A stretch of 64,000 nucleotides of DNA from Mycobacterium dioxanotrophicus (lineage in GTDB: Bacteria > Actinomycetota > Actinomycetes > Mycobacteriales > Mycobacteriaceae). Shown here piece by piece: positions 33,222 to 41,174 of this stretch; the first letter of the stretch is position 1, and each line of letters begins with the position of its first letter. The notes under the pieces were generated by a model that saw nothing but the letters and a program-made list of their open reading frames with translations, searched no databases and was not told where the DNA came from. The translations under genes and the position numbers were made by a program. The DNA lies in assembly GCF_002157835.1 (NCBI RefSeq), contig NZ_CP020809.1, positions 6,324,001-6,388,000 on the forward strand, written 5' to 3'.

Positions 33222-33244
33222 TTTGAAATCGTTGAGGTTTCAAA
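33222..33244. promoter_or_regulatory. AT-rich inverted and direct repeat upstream of the GH5-type gene
   Basis: TTTGAAA (33222-33228) and TTTCAAA (33238-33244) are perfect seven-base arms, and AAATCGTT occurs twice across the site. The AT-rich stretch stands out in GC-rich DNA. It may be an operator for the hydrolase gene. No other function can be supported. The rest of the gap 33245-33421 shows nothing recognisable. Confidence 0.4.
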
Positions 33245-33421
33245 TCGTTATCCATCAGGGTCGTGTGCACACGCAAACGCATACCCGGGACAACCTCGAG
33301 GCGAAACGTCTCGATGCGTCTGTGACCCGAACCTCGTGGCTGACGTCGCCCCGAGTGAAAATTGGCACCTCCGTCAGAGGTGGTTCATCGCGAAAGATGA
33401 GGCGCTGCGGGTGATCCCGGT

Positions 33422-34045
33422 TCAGTCGAGGGGGACGTCGAGAAACGGTCGTGGCTCGGCTGCGCCCGGGCCGTCGAAGTGCCACCACTCCCCCGAGTAC
33501 ACCGAGAGCCCTCCGGACTGCATGGCCTGCCGCAGACGGGCTCGGTTGGCCTGCTCGGTGGGACTGACACCGTCGGTCGCATACGCCTTGGCCCGCGGCG
33601 TGAAGTCGTCGAACCCTGTTCCCATGTCGACGCCCGCGATGGTCACGTCCACCGAGCGACCGGCCTCGTGACTGCGCGCCGACGTGCCGGGCCGCGCCAC
33701 CCAGTTCGGATCAGGCACGGCCTGGAACATTCGGACCTGTACTTCGTGCGGGCGGTAGCAGTCCCAGAACACCAGCCGGTCAGGGCGCAGTGCCGCGGCG
33801 GCCGCGGCCAGCCCGGCCGCCATGGATTCGTGCACGAGGCAGTGGGCGTCGGCCGGGTAGAGCTGCTGGCCGACGAAGTTGTCCGTGGTGGCGTAGCGCA
33901 GGTCGACGATCGCATCGGGCACCACGGTGTGGATGTCGACGAGACCGGCGTCGGCCGCGGGCACGGCCGACGCCGCGGGTGTCGGAGCCAGCACGGCAGC
34001 CGCGGTCACCAGCAGTCCGAACGCGATGGGACGCATAGTCGGCAA
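33422..34045 (-). CDS. Exported D-Ala-D-Ala dipeptidase, VanX type (peptidase M15D)
   Basis: A 207-residue protein with a signal peptide (PIAFGLLVTAAAVLAPTPAASA) and a complete VanX-type active site. The motif SHEAGRSVD gives zinc ligands His126 and Asp133; GEWWHF gives Glu186 and His189; the transition-state arginine is Arg98 in CYRPH. VanX-like proteins split D-alanyl-D-alanine; exported ones probably work in peptidoglycan recycling or remodelling, not in vancomycin resistance. There is no vanHA-type cluster around it. It is divergent from the molybdenum hydroxylase operon. Confidence 0.92.
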   Translation of the reverse strand: MPTMRPIAFGLLVTAAAVLAPTPAASAVPAADAGLVDIHTVVPDAIVDLRYATTDNFVGQQLYPADAHCLVHESMAAGLAAAAAALRPDRLVFWDCYRPHEVQVRMFQAVPDPNWVARPGTSARSHEAGRSVDVTIAGVDMGTGFDDFTPRAKAYATDGVSPTEQANRARLRQAMQSGGLSVYSGEWWHFDGPGAAEPRPFLDVPLD

Positions 34046-34071
34046 GCCTAAAGGTCGGTCGCGATCGCAGT

Positions 34072-34121
34072 GGAAATGCCACTCTCTTCTAGAGGAAGAT
34101 TTCCTTCCGTTGTACGATAAT
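34072..34121 (+). promoter_or_regulatory. Putative promoter/operator of the molybdenum hydroxylase operon
   Basis: GGAAAT (34072-34077) and ATTTCC (34099-34104) form an inverted repeat with 21 bases between and a TCTAGA core. GATAAT at 34116-34121 is a good -10 hexamer. The large-subunit ATG (34168) follows about 40 bases later. Confidence 0.35.
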
Positions 34122-34167
34122 CATGCTCTACTTACGCGCAGAAGTAGCCCACGAATCGGAGCGATAC

Positions 34168-36513
34168 ATGGCGTCAGCCACATCCGGGACCGTCAGTACC
34201 CGCTATGCAGGCCGGCGGATCGAGCGCGTCGAGGACACCCGATTGCTCACCGGTCGCGGCACCTTCGTCGACGACATCACCCGCCCCGGCATGCTGCACG
34301 CCTGTTTCGTCCGCAGCCCCTTCGCACGCGCCACCATCACGGGCATCGACACCGCTGCGGCACTCGCCCTGCCCGGCGTCCGCGCTGTGTTCACCGCGGC
34401 CGATCTGAACCCCGACGTCAAGGAGGCCTGGCATGCCGTGGCCGGCAAGGACATGCCGGACACGCCACGGCCGCCGCTGGCCGAGGGCGAGGTCAAATTC
34501 GTCGGCGACCCCGTCGCCCTCGTGATCGCCGAGAGCCGGTACGTCGCCGAGGATGCCGCCGACCTGGTCGACGTCGGCTACGACCCGCTACCCGCCATCG
34601 CCGATTTCCGTGACGCGCTGACCTCCGACATCGCGGTGCACGCGGCGTATCCGGACAACAACGCGGGCGGTCTCGCGGGGGCACCACCCGACGAGGACAC
34701 CTTCGCTTCGGCCGCCCATGTGGTCAAAGAGCATATCTACCAACAGATGTACGTTCCGGTGCCGATCGAGACCCGCGGCATGGTCGTCGAATGGGCGGCG
34801 TCGACCGGCGAACTGACCATCTGGGCGTCCACCCAGACTCCTCACGAACTGCGGGCCTTCGGAGCTCGGCTGCTGGGCATCCCGGCCCAGCACGTCCGCG
34901 TCATCATGCGCGACACCGGCGGCGGTTTCGGGCAGAAGGTGGTGCCGATGCGCGAGGACATGTGCATCATGCTGGCCGCCCGCAAGGTTCCGAGCCCGCT
35001 GAAGTGGATCGAGGACCGCCGGGAAAACCTGATGTCCGCCGGGCAATCCCGGCACGTCGACGGCGACGTGCGGATGGCGTTCGACGACGACGGCACCATC
35101 CTGGCCGCCGACATCGACTTCATCCAGGACGTCGGCTCCTACCCCACCCCGTATCCGGTGCTGACCACCGCGGCCATCGGCATGTTCTTTCCCGGTCCGT
35201 ACCGCGTACCCAAGGCCAGCTTCAACTACAAGACGGTGTTCTCCAACACCGCGGGCCTGCACGCCTACCGCGGGCCGTGGCAGTACGAAACCCTCACGCG
35301 GGAAATACTTCTCGACGTCGCGGCCCGCAAGATGGGCCTCGACCCGGTGGAGCTGCGCCGCCGCAACCTGTTGCGCCGCGACGAGATGCCGTACTTCAAC
35401 CCCAACGGCATGCCCTATGACCACGTCGCCCCGATCGAGACCTTCGAACAGGCGGTGAAGATCCTCGACCATGAGGGCTTCCGCAAGGAACAGGCCGAGG
35501 CGCTCGCCCAGGGCCGCTACCTCGGGCTGGGTTTCTCCGCCTACATCGAGCCGACGGGTGCGGCCACCGGCCACCTGGCCACCGAGGGCTGCACGATCCG
35601 GATGGAGCCGACGGGAAAGATCAACGTCTACGTCAACGGTGGTTCGACTGGAAACAGTTTGGAGACCACCGTCATTCAGCTCACCGCCGATGCCCTGGGC
35701 GCCGATATCACCGACGTCGCCACCATCCAGGGCGACACGGCGGTGACGCCGTACGGCGCGGGCACGCAAGGCAGCCGCAGCGCGCCGATGACCGCCGGAG
35801 CGGTCAATGAGGCAGGCACCATCCTGCGCAAGCAACTCGTCGCCATGGCCGCGGCCAGGCTCGGCGTCGAAGAAGCCGAGATCGAACTCGCCGGATCACG
35901 AGCGGTCGCTCGCGGAGACACCGAAAAGGCCGTCACCTTCGCCGATCTCGCCTACCGCGCATACTACGAGCCGCAGCAGCTGCCGCCGGGCATGTCGGCG
36001 ACGCTGGAGGCCACGGCCCGCTTCACCGCGCCACCGACCGCACCGATCCACTGGGCCAACGCCACCCACGCCTGTACGTGCGAAGTGGATCTGGACACCG
36101 GCCGGGTCCACATCACCCGCTACATCGTCAGCGAAGACGTCGGCCCGATGATCAACCCGAACGTCGTCGAAGGGCAGATCGCCGGCGGCACCGTGCAGGG
36201 TATCGGGGGCGCCCTGCTCGAACAGCTCTCCTACGACGAGGCCGGAAATCCGCTCTCCTCAACCTTTGTCGACTATCTGCTGCCCACCGCCACCGAGGTG
36301 CCGCTCATCGAGTACGGCCACGTCGAGATCCCCGGGCCTGGCGTGGGTGGCTACAAGGGAGCCGGTGAGGGCGGCGCCATCGGATCCACGCCCGCCGTGA
36401 TCAACGCGATCAACGACGCCCTGGCCCCGCTCGGAGTCACTCTGACAACCCTGCCCGCAAGCCCGGCCGCCATCGTCGCGGCACTCGAACGATCCGAAGG
36501 GAAGGACCACTAG
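34168..36513 (+). CDS. Molybdenum hydroxylase large subunit (xanthine dehydrogenase/CoxL family)
   Basis: A 781-residue molybdopterin-binding subunit. It shows RYAGRRIERVEDTRLLTGRGTFVDDI, the pterin-binding loops GGGFGQK and GGSTGNSLE, and the catalytic glutamate region GAGEGGAIG near the end. At the place where true CO dehydrogenase has the AYXCSFR loop this protein reads AYRGPW, so it is not a form I CO dehydrogenase. The fold and operon match aldehyde, purine or N-heterocycle hydroxylases. ATG 34168 has CGGAG upstream; the frame beginning at 34123 has no ribosome site. It heads a four-gene operon with CoxG-like, FAD and 2Fe-2S subunits. Confidence 0.9.
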   Translation: MASATSGTVSTRYAGRRIERVEDTRLLTGRGTFVDDITRPGMLHACFVRSPFARATITGIDTAAALALPGVRAVFTAADLNPDVKEAWHAVAGKDMPDTPRPPLAEGEVKFVGDPVALVIAESRYVAEDAADLVDVGYDPLPAIADFRDALTSDIAVHAAYPDNNAGGLAGAPPDEDTFASAAHVVKEHIYQQMYVPVPIETRGMVVEWAASTGELTIWASTQTPHELRAFGARLLGIPAQHVRVIMRDTGGGFGQKVVPMREDMCIMLAARKVPSPLKWIEDRRENLMSAGQSRHVDGDVRMAFDDDGTILAADIDFIQDVGSYPTPYPVLTTAAIGMFFPGPYRVPKASFNYKTVFSNTAGLHAYRGPWQYETLTREILLDVAARKMGLDPVELRRRNLLRRDEMPYFNPNGMPYDHVAPIETFEQAVKILDHEGFRKEQAEALAQGRYLGLGFSAYIEPTGAATGHLATEGCTIRMEPTGKINVYVNGGSTGNSLETTVIQLTADALGADITDVATIQGDTAVTPYGAGTQGSRSAPMTAGAVNEAGTILRKQLVAMAAARLGVEEAEIELAGSRAVARGDTEKAVTFADLAYRAYYEPQQLPPGMSATLEATARFTAPPTAPIHWANATHACTCEVDLDTGRVHITRYIVSEDVGPMINPNVVEGQIAGGTVQGIGGALLEQLSYDEAGNPLSSTFVDYLLPTATEVPLIEYGHVEIPGPGVGGYKGAGEGGAIGSTPAVINAINDALAPLGVTLTTLPASPAAIVAALERSEGKDH

Positions 36514-36515
36514 CC

Positions 36516-37214
36516 GTGGAGCTCAACAACGAATTCCGGGTCGCGGTGCCTGCGGCGAAGACCTGGGAGGTGCTCACCGACGTCGAACGCGTGGCCCCCT
36601 GCCTGCCGGGCGCGACGCTGCTGAGTGTCGACGGTGACGACTTCACCGGCGCCGTCAAGGTCAAGGTCGGACCCATCACCGTGTCCTATCAAGGCAACGC
36701 GGCCTTTCAGGAGAAGGATGCGCAGGCCCAGCGCGTCGTGCTCAAGGCCAACGGCAAGGAGACCCGCGGCAATGGCAGCGCCGCCGCCGTCGTCACCGCC
36801 CAATTGAAAGACGACGGCACCGCAGGCACGCTTGTCTCGGTCACCACCGACCTGACCATCTCCGGGAAGGCCGCGCAGTTCGGCCGCAGCGTGCTGAGCG
36901 ATGTCGCCGCAAGCCTGATCGACCAGTTCGCCAACAGTCTCGAGGCCGAACTGCTCGCCGGTACCGCGCCCGCGGCCGAAACCGACTCGGCGCCAAGCAC
37001 ACCCGGAGCTCAGCAGGGCGCCCCGATCAACGCGATCGCGCTGGCCAAGGTGATGGCGGTGCCGATGGCCAAGCGGTTCGCCCCGACCGTCGGCGCCGTC
37101 GCCGTCGCGGGTGTGCTCGGCTACCTGCTGGGACGGGCCGGCCGGCGAACCCCTCGGCACCCGGTCCCGACGCCCGAGGATCTGCATGCCGCGCTGCTCC
37201 GGTTGGTGTCGTGA
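36516..37214 (+). CDS. CoxG-like SRPBCC protein with C-terminal membrane anchor
   Basis: A 232-residue protein. Residues 1-150 are the CoxG/SRPBCC domain (ELNNEFRVAVPAAKTWEVLTDVERVAPCLPGATLL), a lipid- or quinone-binding fold. Residues about 175-205 include one hydrophobic segment, RFAPTVGAVAVAGVLGYLLG, and a short basic tail. CoxG-type subunits are thought to recruit Mo hydroxylases to the membrane and to menaquinone. GTG 36516 lies two bases after the large-subunit stop. The next gene overlaps its end by four bases. It is the piece that makes an electron link to the respiratory chain likely. Confidence 0.85.
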   Translation: MELNNEFRVAVPAAKTWEVLTDVERVAPCLPGATLLSVDGDDFTGAVKVKVGPITVSYQGNAAFQEKDAQAQRVVLKANGKETRGNGSAAAVVTAQLKDDGTAGTLVSVTTDLTISGKAAQFGRSVLSDVAASLIDQFANSLEAELLAGTAPAAETDSAPSTPGAQQGAPINAIALAKVMAVPMAKRFAPTVGAVAVAGVLGYLLGRAGRRTPRHPVPTPEDLHAALLRLVS

Positions 37215-38086
37215 AAGCCGCACCGTTCGCCTATCACCGGCCGACCGGTATCGACGACGCGGTCGCCTTGCTCGGTGAGTACGGCGACAACGCGAAAATC
37301 CTGGCCGGCGGGCAGAGCCTGGTGCCGATGCTGGCCATGCGGCTGACACATTTCGACAACCTCATCGACATATCCCGTGTCGCCGGGCTCAACGATATCG
37401 ACCGGCGCGGCGACGAGGTGGTGATCGGCGCCGCCACGCCCCATGCGCTGGTCGGCCTCGACGACGAAGTGGCCGAAGCGGTTCCGCTGCTCACCCTGGC
37501 CACCCCGCACATCGGGCACTTCCAGATCCGTACGCGCGGCACGCTCGGCGGCGCGATCGCCCACGCCGACCCGGCCGCCGAATACGCGGCTGTGGCACTG
37601 GCGCTCGACGCCACGATCGAGGCCACCTCACCGCGCGGCACCCGCGCGATCCCGGCGAGTGAGTTCTTCACCGGGCTGTGGGAGACCTCACTGGCCGCCG
37701 ACGAGATCCTCACCGCCGTACGGTTTCCCGTGTGGTCTTCGCGCAGTGGCTTCGCGGTCGAGGAGTTCGCCCGCCGCCACGGTGATTTCGCCATCGCCGG
37801 CGCCGTGGTAGGTATCGAGCTCGACGACGACAACCGGGTGCACAGGTGCGGCATCGGCCTGCTCGGCCTGGGTTCGACGCCGAAGCGGGCCACCGCGGCC
37901 GAAGCCGCGGCGACCGGAATGCCGATCGGCGACGTGACCGCCGAGCGCATCGGCGAACTCGCGATGTCGACACTGACCGACATCCCTTCGGACCTTCAGG
38001 GCTCGGCGTCCTATCGGGCGCGCGTCGGTGCCACCATGGTGGCCCGGGCCTGGAAACACGCAAGCGTGGAGGCGCTCAATGCATGA
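37211..38086 (+). CDS. Molybdenum hydroxylase FAD-binding subunit (CoxM-like)
   Basis: A 291-residue FAD subunit. It has the FAD-binding segments AKILAGGQSLVPMLAMR and IGHFQIRTRGTLGGAIAHADPAAEY, both typical of the CoxM/XdhB family. It carries electrons from the 2Fe-2S subunit to the acceptor. The GTG start overlaps the CoxG stop as GTGA, and the end overlaps the small-subunit gene by eight bases, so the three are translated as a unit. All motifs are intact, and length is normal. Confidence 0.9.
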   Translation: MKAAPFAYHRPTGIDDAVALLGEYGDNAKILAGGQSLVPMLAMRLTHFDNLIDISRVAGLNDIDRRGDEVVIGAATPHALVGLDDEVAEAVPLLTLATPHIGHFQIRTRGTLGGAIAHADPAAEYAAVALALDATIEATSPRGTRAIPASEFFTGLWETSLAADEILTAVRFPVWSSRSGFAVEEFARRHGDFAIAGAVVGIELDDDNRVHRCGIGLLGLGSTPKRATAAEAAATGMPIGDVTAERIGELAMSTLTDIPSDLQGSASYRARVGATMVARAWKHASVEALNA

Positions 38087-38573
38087 ACTGCCGGTTGCGG
38101 TTTCGGTCAACGGCCGCGATTACCGCAGCATGGTCGAGCCCCGCGTCACCCTCGCGGATTTCCTGAGGGAGAACTGCGGGCTCACGGGCACGCACCTCGG
38201 CTGTGAACACGGCGCGTGCGGTGCCTGCACCGTGCTGCTGGACGGTCAGGCCGTGCGGTCGTGCCTGATCTTCGCGGTGCAGGTGGACGGCCAGGAGGTG
38301 ACGACCGTGGAGGGGATCGAGGGTCCCGACGGTGAGCTCTCGCCGGTACAGGCCGCGCTCAAGGAGTGCCACGGGCTGCAATGCGGCTTCTGCACACCGG
38401 GTTTCGTCACCTCGATCACCGCGCTGCTGCGGGACAACCCCGCACCGACCGAGGCCGAGATCCGCGAGGGGCTCTCCGGCAACTTCTGCCGGTGCACCGG
38501 CTATCAGGGCATCATCACCGCGGTACGGCGGGCCGGTGAGACCGCAGAGCTCAACTCTCCAGCTCAGCAATGA
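38079..38573 (+). CDS. Molybdenum hydroxylase 2Fe-2S subunit (CoxS-like)
   Basis: A 164-residue iron-sulfur subunit. The plant-type cluster is bound by CEHGACGAC and the later cysteine in VRSC; the second cluster by CGFCTPG and CRCTGY. It moves electrons from the molybdenum centre to FAD. ATG 38079 lies inside the end of the FAD-subunit gene. Its 3' end overlaps the convergent DUF1905/YdeI-like gene by 23 bases. With the large, CoxG-like and FAD subunits it completes a functional Mo hydroxylase. No molybdenum cofactor or maturation gene such as coxD/E/F is seen in the window. Confidence 0.93.
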   Translation: MHELPVAVSVNGRDYRSMVEPRVTLADFLRENCGLTGTHLGCEHGACGACTVLLDGQAVRSCLIFAVQVDGQEVTTVEGIEGPDGELSPVQAALKECHGLQCGFCTPGFVTSITALLRDNPAPTEAEIREGLSGNFCRCTGYQGIITAVRRAGETAELNSPAQQ

Positions 38574-38985
38574 CTTTCGCGATGCGACGGGCCCGGGTGT
38601 CGGCTGCCTTGGCACCTTCCACCGCGGTGACGTGGCCCTTCTGCTTGCTGTAGGACAGCGCCTCCCAGCGCTTGGCCGCTGCGGGTGACGCGTCGAGCGC
38701 AGCGCGCAGATCCTCGGGTGCCTCGACGAGGCGCGGCTCGGTGTCGACGGTCAACTCGACATCTATCGCGTCGCCCCCGTTGATGCCGGATTCGGTGCGC
38801 CGTTCGGCACTGAACGGGATGAGGTACTTTCCGCCCATCGGGGCGACGGTCGAGCGGTACCGATAGCCGTTGACGTCGACCACCACAGCCGGACGCTTGC
38901 CGGCACCGAGCGCCTCCACCACCTCGGCAGGAACCTCGATGCCGGTGTTGTTGCCCATCTGGAGCATTTCCGTCGAGAATTTCAT
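38551..38985 (-). CDS. DUF1905 plus YdeI-type protein
   Basis: A 144-residue cytoplasmic protein. The first part (MKFSTEMLQMGNNTGIEVPAEVVEALGAGKRPAVVVDVNGYRYRS) is the DUF1905 beta-barrel domain; the last part (FEALSYSKQKGHVTAVEGAK-like, here WEALSYSKQKGHV) is the YdeI/OmpD-associated tail. ATG 38985 has a strong GGGAGG seven bases upstream, so the longer start at 39003 is rejected. The function of the family is not known. It is convergent with the iron-sulfur subunit gene, with which it overlaps, and it has its own promoter region. Confidence 0.8.
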   Translation of the reverse strand: MKFSTEMLQMGNNTGIEVPAEVVEALGAGKRPAVVVDVNGYRYRSTVAPMGGKYLIPFSAERRTESGINGGDAIDVELTVDTEPRLVEAPEDLRAALDASPAAAKRWEALSYSKQKGHVTAVEGAKAADTRARRIAKVIAELES

Positions 38986-39026
38986 GAGCCCTCCCGACTC
39001 CAAACTAACCCGGTAGGAGTGGAGTC

Positions 39027-39059
39027 ATGAGGATTGGATTGATCGGGTTGGGCAAGTAG
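39027..39059 (+). pseudogene. Ten-codon remnant of a Rossmann-fold dehydrogenase start
   Basis: ATG at 39027, behind AGGAGTGGAG, reads MRIGLIGLGK and then stops with TAG. This is the exact beginning of a 6-phosphogluconate/HIBADH-type dehydrogenase (GLIGLGKMG). The rest of such a gene is absent; a palindrome and another gene follow. It looks like the 5' stub of a deleted gene that kept its ribosome site. Confidence 0.55.
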
Positions 39060-39066
39060 TGACCAG

Positions 39067-39115
39067 TGGCCAGTTATGACACGGAAATTCGGAAATTCAC
39101 GTACGTAACTGGCCA
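39067..39115. terminator. Palindrome TGGCCAGTTA/TAACTGGCCA between convergent genes
   Basis: Perfect ten-base arms (39067-39076, 39106-39115) with a 29-base loop that includes an eight-base tandem repeat GGAAATTC-GGAAATTC. It ends nine bases before the SDR stop. It belongs with the hairpin at 13984-14030. Confidence 0.55.
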
Positions 39116-39123
39116 GTCGGCCG

Positions 39124-39957
39124 CTAGGACTGCACCACGCCGCGCAACCCGTCGGCTCCGAAGAGTGGCTCGAGCATCGCGGAGATGTCGGGGCCGCGGC
39201 GCAGCCCGTGGCCGCCGTCGACGTTGATGGCCTGCCCGGTGATCCAGCCGGAGGCATCGCTGAGGAGGAACACCGCCAGGTTCGCGATGTCCTCGACCTC
39301 ACCGAACCTCGGCAACGGCGTGCAGGCCTGGTAGTCGTCGCGGGCGGCCGGTAACTCGAAGACCGGGCCGACCATGTCGGTGCGGGTCAGCCCGGGCCGG
39401 ATGCTGTTGACCCGCACCCATGATGGCCCGAGCTCGTCGGCGGCCAGCTTGAGCAGGTGATCGAGCGCGGCCTTGCTCACGCCGTACGCTCCGAACCACC
39501 GGTGGGTGTTGCTCGAGGCGATCGAGGAGATCCCGACGAACGATCCGCCGCCGCCGCGCACCAGCTCGCGCCCGGCATGTTTGAGCAGGTACATGGTGCC
39601 GTTGACGTTCAGGTCGATGGTGCGCCGCCACAGCTCGGAGTCGATCTGGGTGATGGGCCCGATGGTCTCCGACCCGCCCGCGCTGTGCACGACGCCGTGC
39701 AATCGGCCGTGCCAGGCGGTGGCGGCGTCGACTGCGCGGCTGACCTCGTCCTCGTCGGTCACGTCGGCGGGTTCGTACCGCACCGAACCGGGGCCTTGTG
39801 CGGCGATCTCGTCGGCCGCGGCACTGAGCTTGTCAGCGTTGCGACCCACGAGCACGGCGTTACCGCCGGAGGCGACGATCGCGGCGGCGGCACCTTTGCC
39901 GATGCCACTACCGCCGCCAGTTACCAGATACGTCCGATCCGCCAACGACAGCTGCAC
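39124..39957 (-). CDS. Short-chain dehydrogenase/reductase under a KstR box
   Basis: A 277-residue SDR: TYLVTGGGSGIGKGAAAAI for the cofactor, HSAGG in place of NNAG, catalytic serine in ISSIASSNTH and YGVSK for tyrosine and lysine, with WITGQAINVDGGHG near the end. A KstR operator (39977-39990) lies 20 bases upstream, so this gene is probably cholesterol-regulated. The upstream crotonase gene ends seven bases before that operator on the same strand. A role in degrading a steroid side-chain or ring intermediate is likely; the exact reaction is not evident. Confidence 0.88.
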   Translation of the reverse strand: MQLSLADRTYLVTGGGSGIGKGAAAAIVASGGNAVLVGRNADKLSAAADEIAAQGPGSVRYEPADVTDEDEVSRAVDAATAWHGRLHGVVHSAGGSETIGPITQIDSELWRRTIDLNVNGTMYLLKHAGRELVRGGGGSFVGISSIASSNTHRWFGAYGVSKAALDHLLKLAADELGPSWVRVNSIRPGLTRTDMVGPVFELPAARDDYQACTPLPRFGEVEDIANLAVFLLSDASGWITGQAINVDGGHGLRRGPDISAMLEPLFGADGLRGVVQS

Positions 39958-39976
39958 CGCTGCGACTCCTTAAAAC

Positions 39977-39990
39977 TGGAACACGTTCTT
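39977..39990. promoter_or_regulatory. KstR box upstream of the SDR gene
   Basis: Reads TGGAACACGTTCTT, agreeing with the KstR palindrome (TnGAACnnGTTCnA) at all but the outer base. It lies between the crotonase stop and the SDR start. Confidence 0.7.
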
Positions 39991-39996
39991 ATTGCG

Positions 39997-40908
39997 TCAA
40001 GGTGTATCACGCCGGGCCGGCTTCGGGGCACCCAATGTGCGCCAATCCGGCACATCGGGCGGCAGACCCACCGGGAACCGGTTCTCGTTGGCCGCCGCCC
40101 AGTGCGCGTGGCCGAGTTCATGGATGTGGAAGCCGTGCCGCAACGCTTCGGTGAATCCCATCGCGTCGCTGGCCGCGTTGACCGAATCCTTGATCAGCAG
40201 CGCCGCCATGGTCGGCCGCTCGGCGATACGGCGCGCGAATTCCAGTGTCTTGTCCTCGAGTTCGTCGCGCGGAAAGATCTTCGACACCATGCCGAGCCGG
40301 TAAGCGTCCTCGGCGTCGATCGAATCACCGGTCAGCAGGAGCTCTTTGGCTTTACGGGGTCCGAATTCCCAGGGATGGGCATAGTATTCGACACCGGGCA
40401 TGCCCATCCGCACACCCACGACGTCGCTGAACTTGGCGTCGTCGGCCGCCACGATCAGATCGCACGCCCAGATCAGCATCAGCCCGGCCGAGATTGCGTT
40501 GCCCTGCACCTGGGCGATGGTGATCTTGCGCAGATCGCGCCAGCGCCGGGTGTTCTCGAAGTAGAAGTGCCACTCCTGCAGATACGTCCGCTCCGCGACA
40601 CCCGTCGCGGTGGCGCCGTGGGAACCGAACGTCGGATGCTGACCGGGGCCCGGTTGGCGTTCGGCGAGCGCCTCCTCCGAGCCCAGGTCGTGGCCGGCCG
40701 AGAAGTTCTTGCCACGAGCAGCGAGGATCACCACCCGGACCGTGTCGTCGGCCTCGGCCCGGCCGAACGCCTCATCCAATTGCACGAGCAGCGTCCGGGT
40801 CTGGGCGTTCTGCGCCGCCGGCCGGTTGAGCCAGATCCGCGCGATGCGGCCGTCGTCCAGAGTTTCGTAATCGACCTGGCGCGTCGAGCCGTCGTCGGAA
40901 CTGACCAT
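39997..40908 (-). CDS. Enoyl-CoA hydratase/crotonase family protein
   Basis: A 303-residue crotonase. The oxyanion-hole segments are AARGKNFSAGHDLGSEEA and AQVQGNAISAGLMLIWACDLI; FSDVVGVRMGMPGVEYYAHPWEFGPRKAKELLLTG follows. ATG 40908 has AAGGTGG six bases upstream, better than the longer start at 40938. An inverted repeat CACGTAA-N11-TTACGTG (40936-40960) lies in its promoter. It is upstream of the KstR-box SDR on the same strand. It probably hydrates an enoyl-CoA in fatty-acid or steroid side-chain degradation; which one is unknown. It is not one of the mce4-cluster crotonases that I recall. Confidence 0.88.
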   Translation of the reverse strand: MVSSDDGSTRQVDYETLDDGRIARIWLNRPAAQNAQTRTLLVQLDEAFGRAEADDTVRVVILAARGKNFSAGHDLGSEEALAERQPGPGQHPTFGSHGATATGVAERTYLQEWHFYFENTRRWRDLRKITIAQVQGNAISAGLMLIWACDLIVAADDAKFSDVVGVRMGMPGVEYYAHPWEFGPRKAKELLLTGDSIDAEDAYRLGMVSKIFPRDELEDKTLEFARRIAERPTMAALLIKDSVNAASDAMGFTEALRHGFHIHELGHAHWAAANENRFPVGLPPDVPDWRTLGAPKPARRDTP

Positions 40909-40935
40909 CGCAAACCACCTTGTCGAGCGGGCCGG

Positions 40936-40960
40936 CACGTAACAAACTGCACATTACGTG
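40936..40960. promoter_or_regulatory. Inverted repeat CACGTAA/TTACGTG upstream of the crotonase gene
   Basis: Perfect seven-base arms (40936-40942, 40954-40960) with an 11-base spacer, 28 bases upstream of the crotonase start. It is not a KstR site. A TetR-type operator is the likely reading. The remaining gap to 41174 holds a small hairpin (41109-41125, CGATGGT-GCA-ACCATCG) and otherwise nothing I can name. Confidence 0.45.
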
Positions 40961-41174
40961 TATCACGCGAAGCTTCCGTCACCGGTCCAACAGCAACTTG
41001 ACAGTGGGCTCACAGGCGCCACCCCGGCACGCGCCGACACCCCCGATCCTGCAGCGCATTTCGCCGGTTACGCGTAATCTGTGCATCACCAGACGACATC
41101 GTGGCCAACGATGGTGCAACCATCGCAACCGTGCAGTCAGCAAACTGGTCAGCACTCGAGAGAAAGCATGACTC

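Noticed and set aside
33422..34045. Vancomycin resistance gene
   Set aside because: The VanX motif is complete, but there is no vanH/vanA-like gene and the protein is exported, as in peptidoglycan-recycling homologues.
34168..36513. True carbon monoxide dehydrogenase (CoxL)
   Set aside because: The AYXCSFR active-site loop is replaced by AYRGPW; only a family-level name is justified.
39457..41001. 514-codon forward frame opposite the SDR and crotonase genes
   Set aside because: Shadow of two real reverse-strand genes, crossing the KstR box between them.
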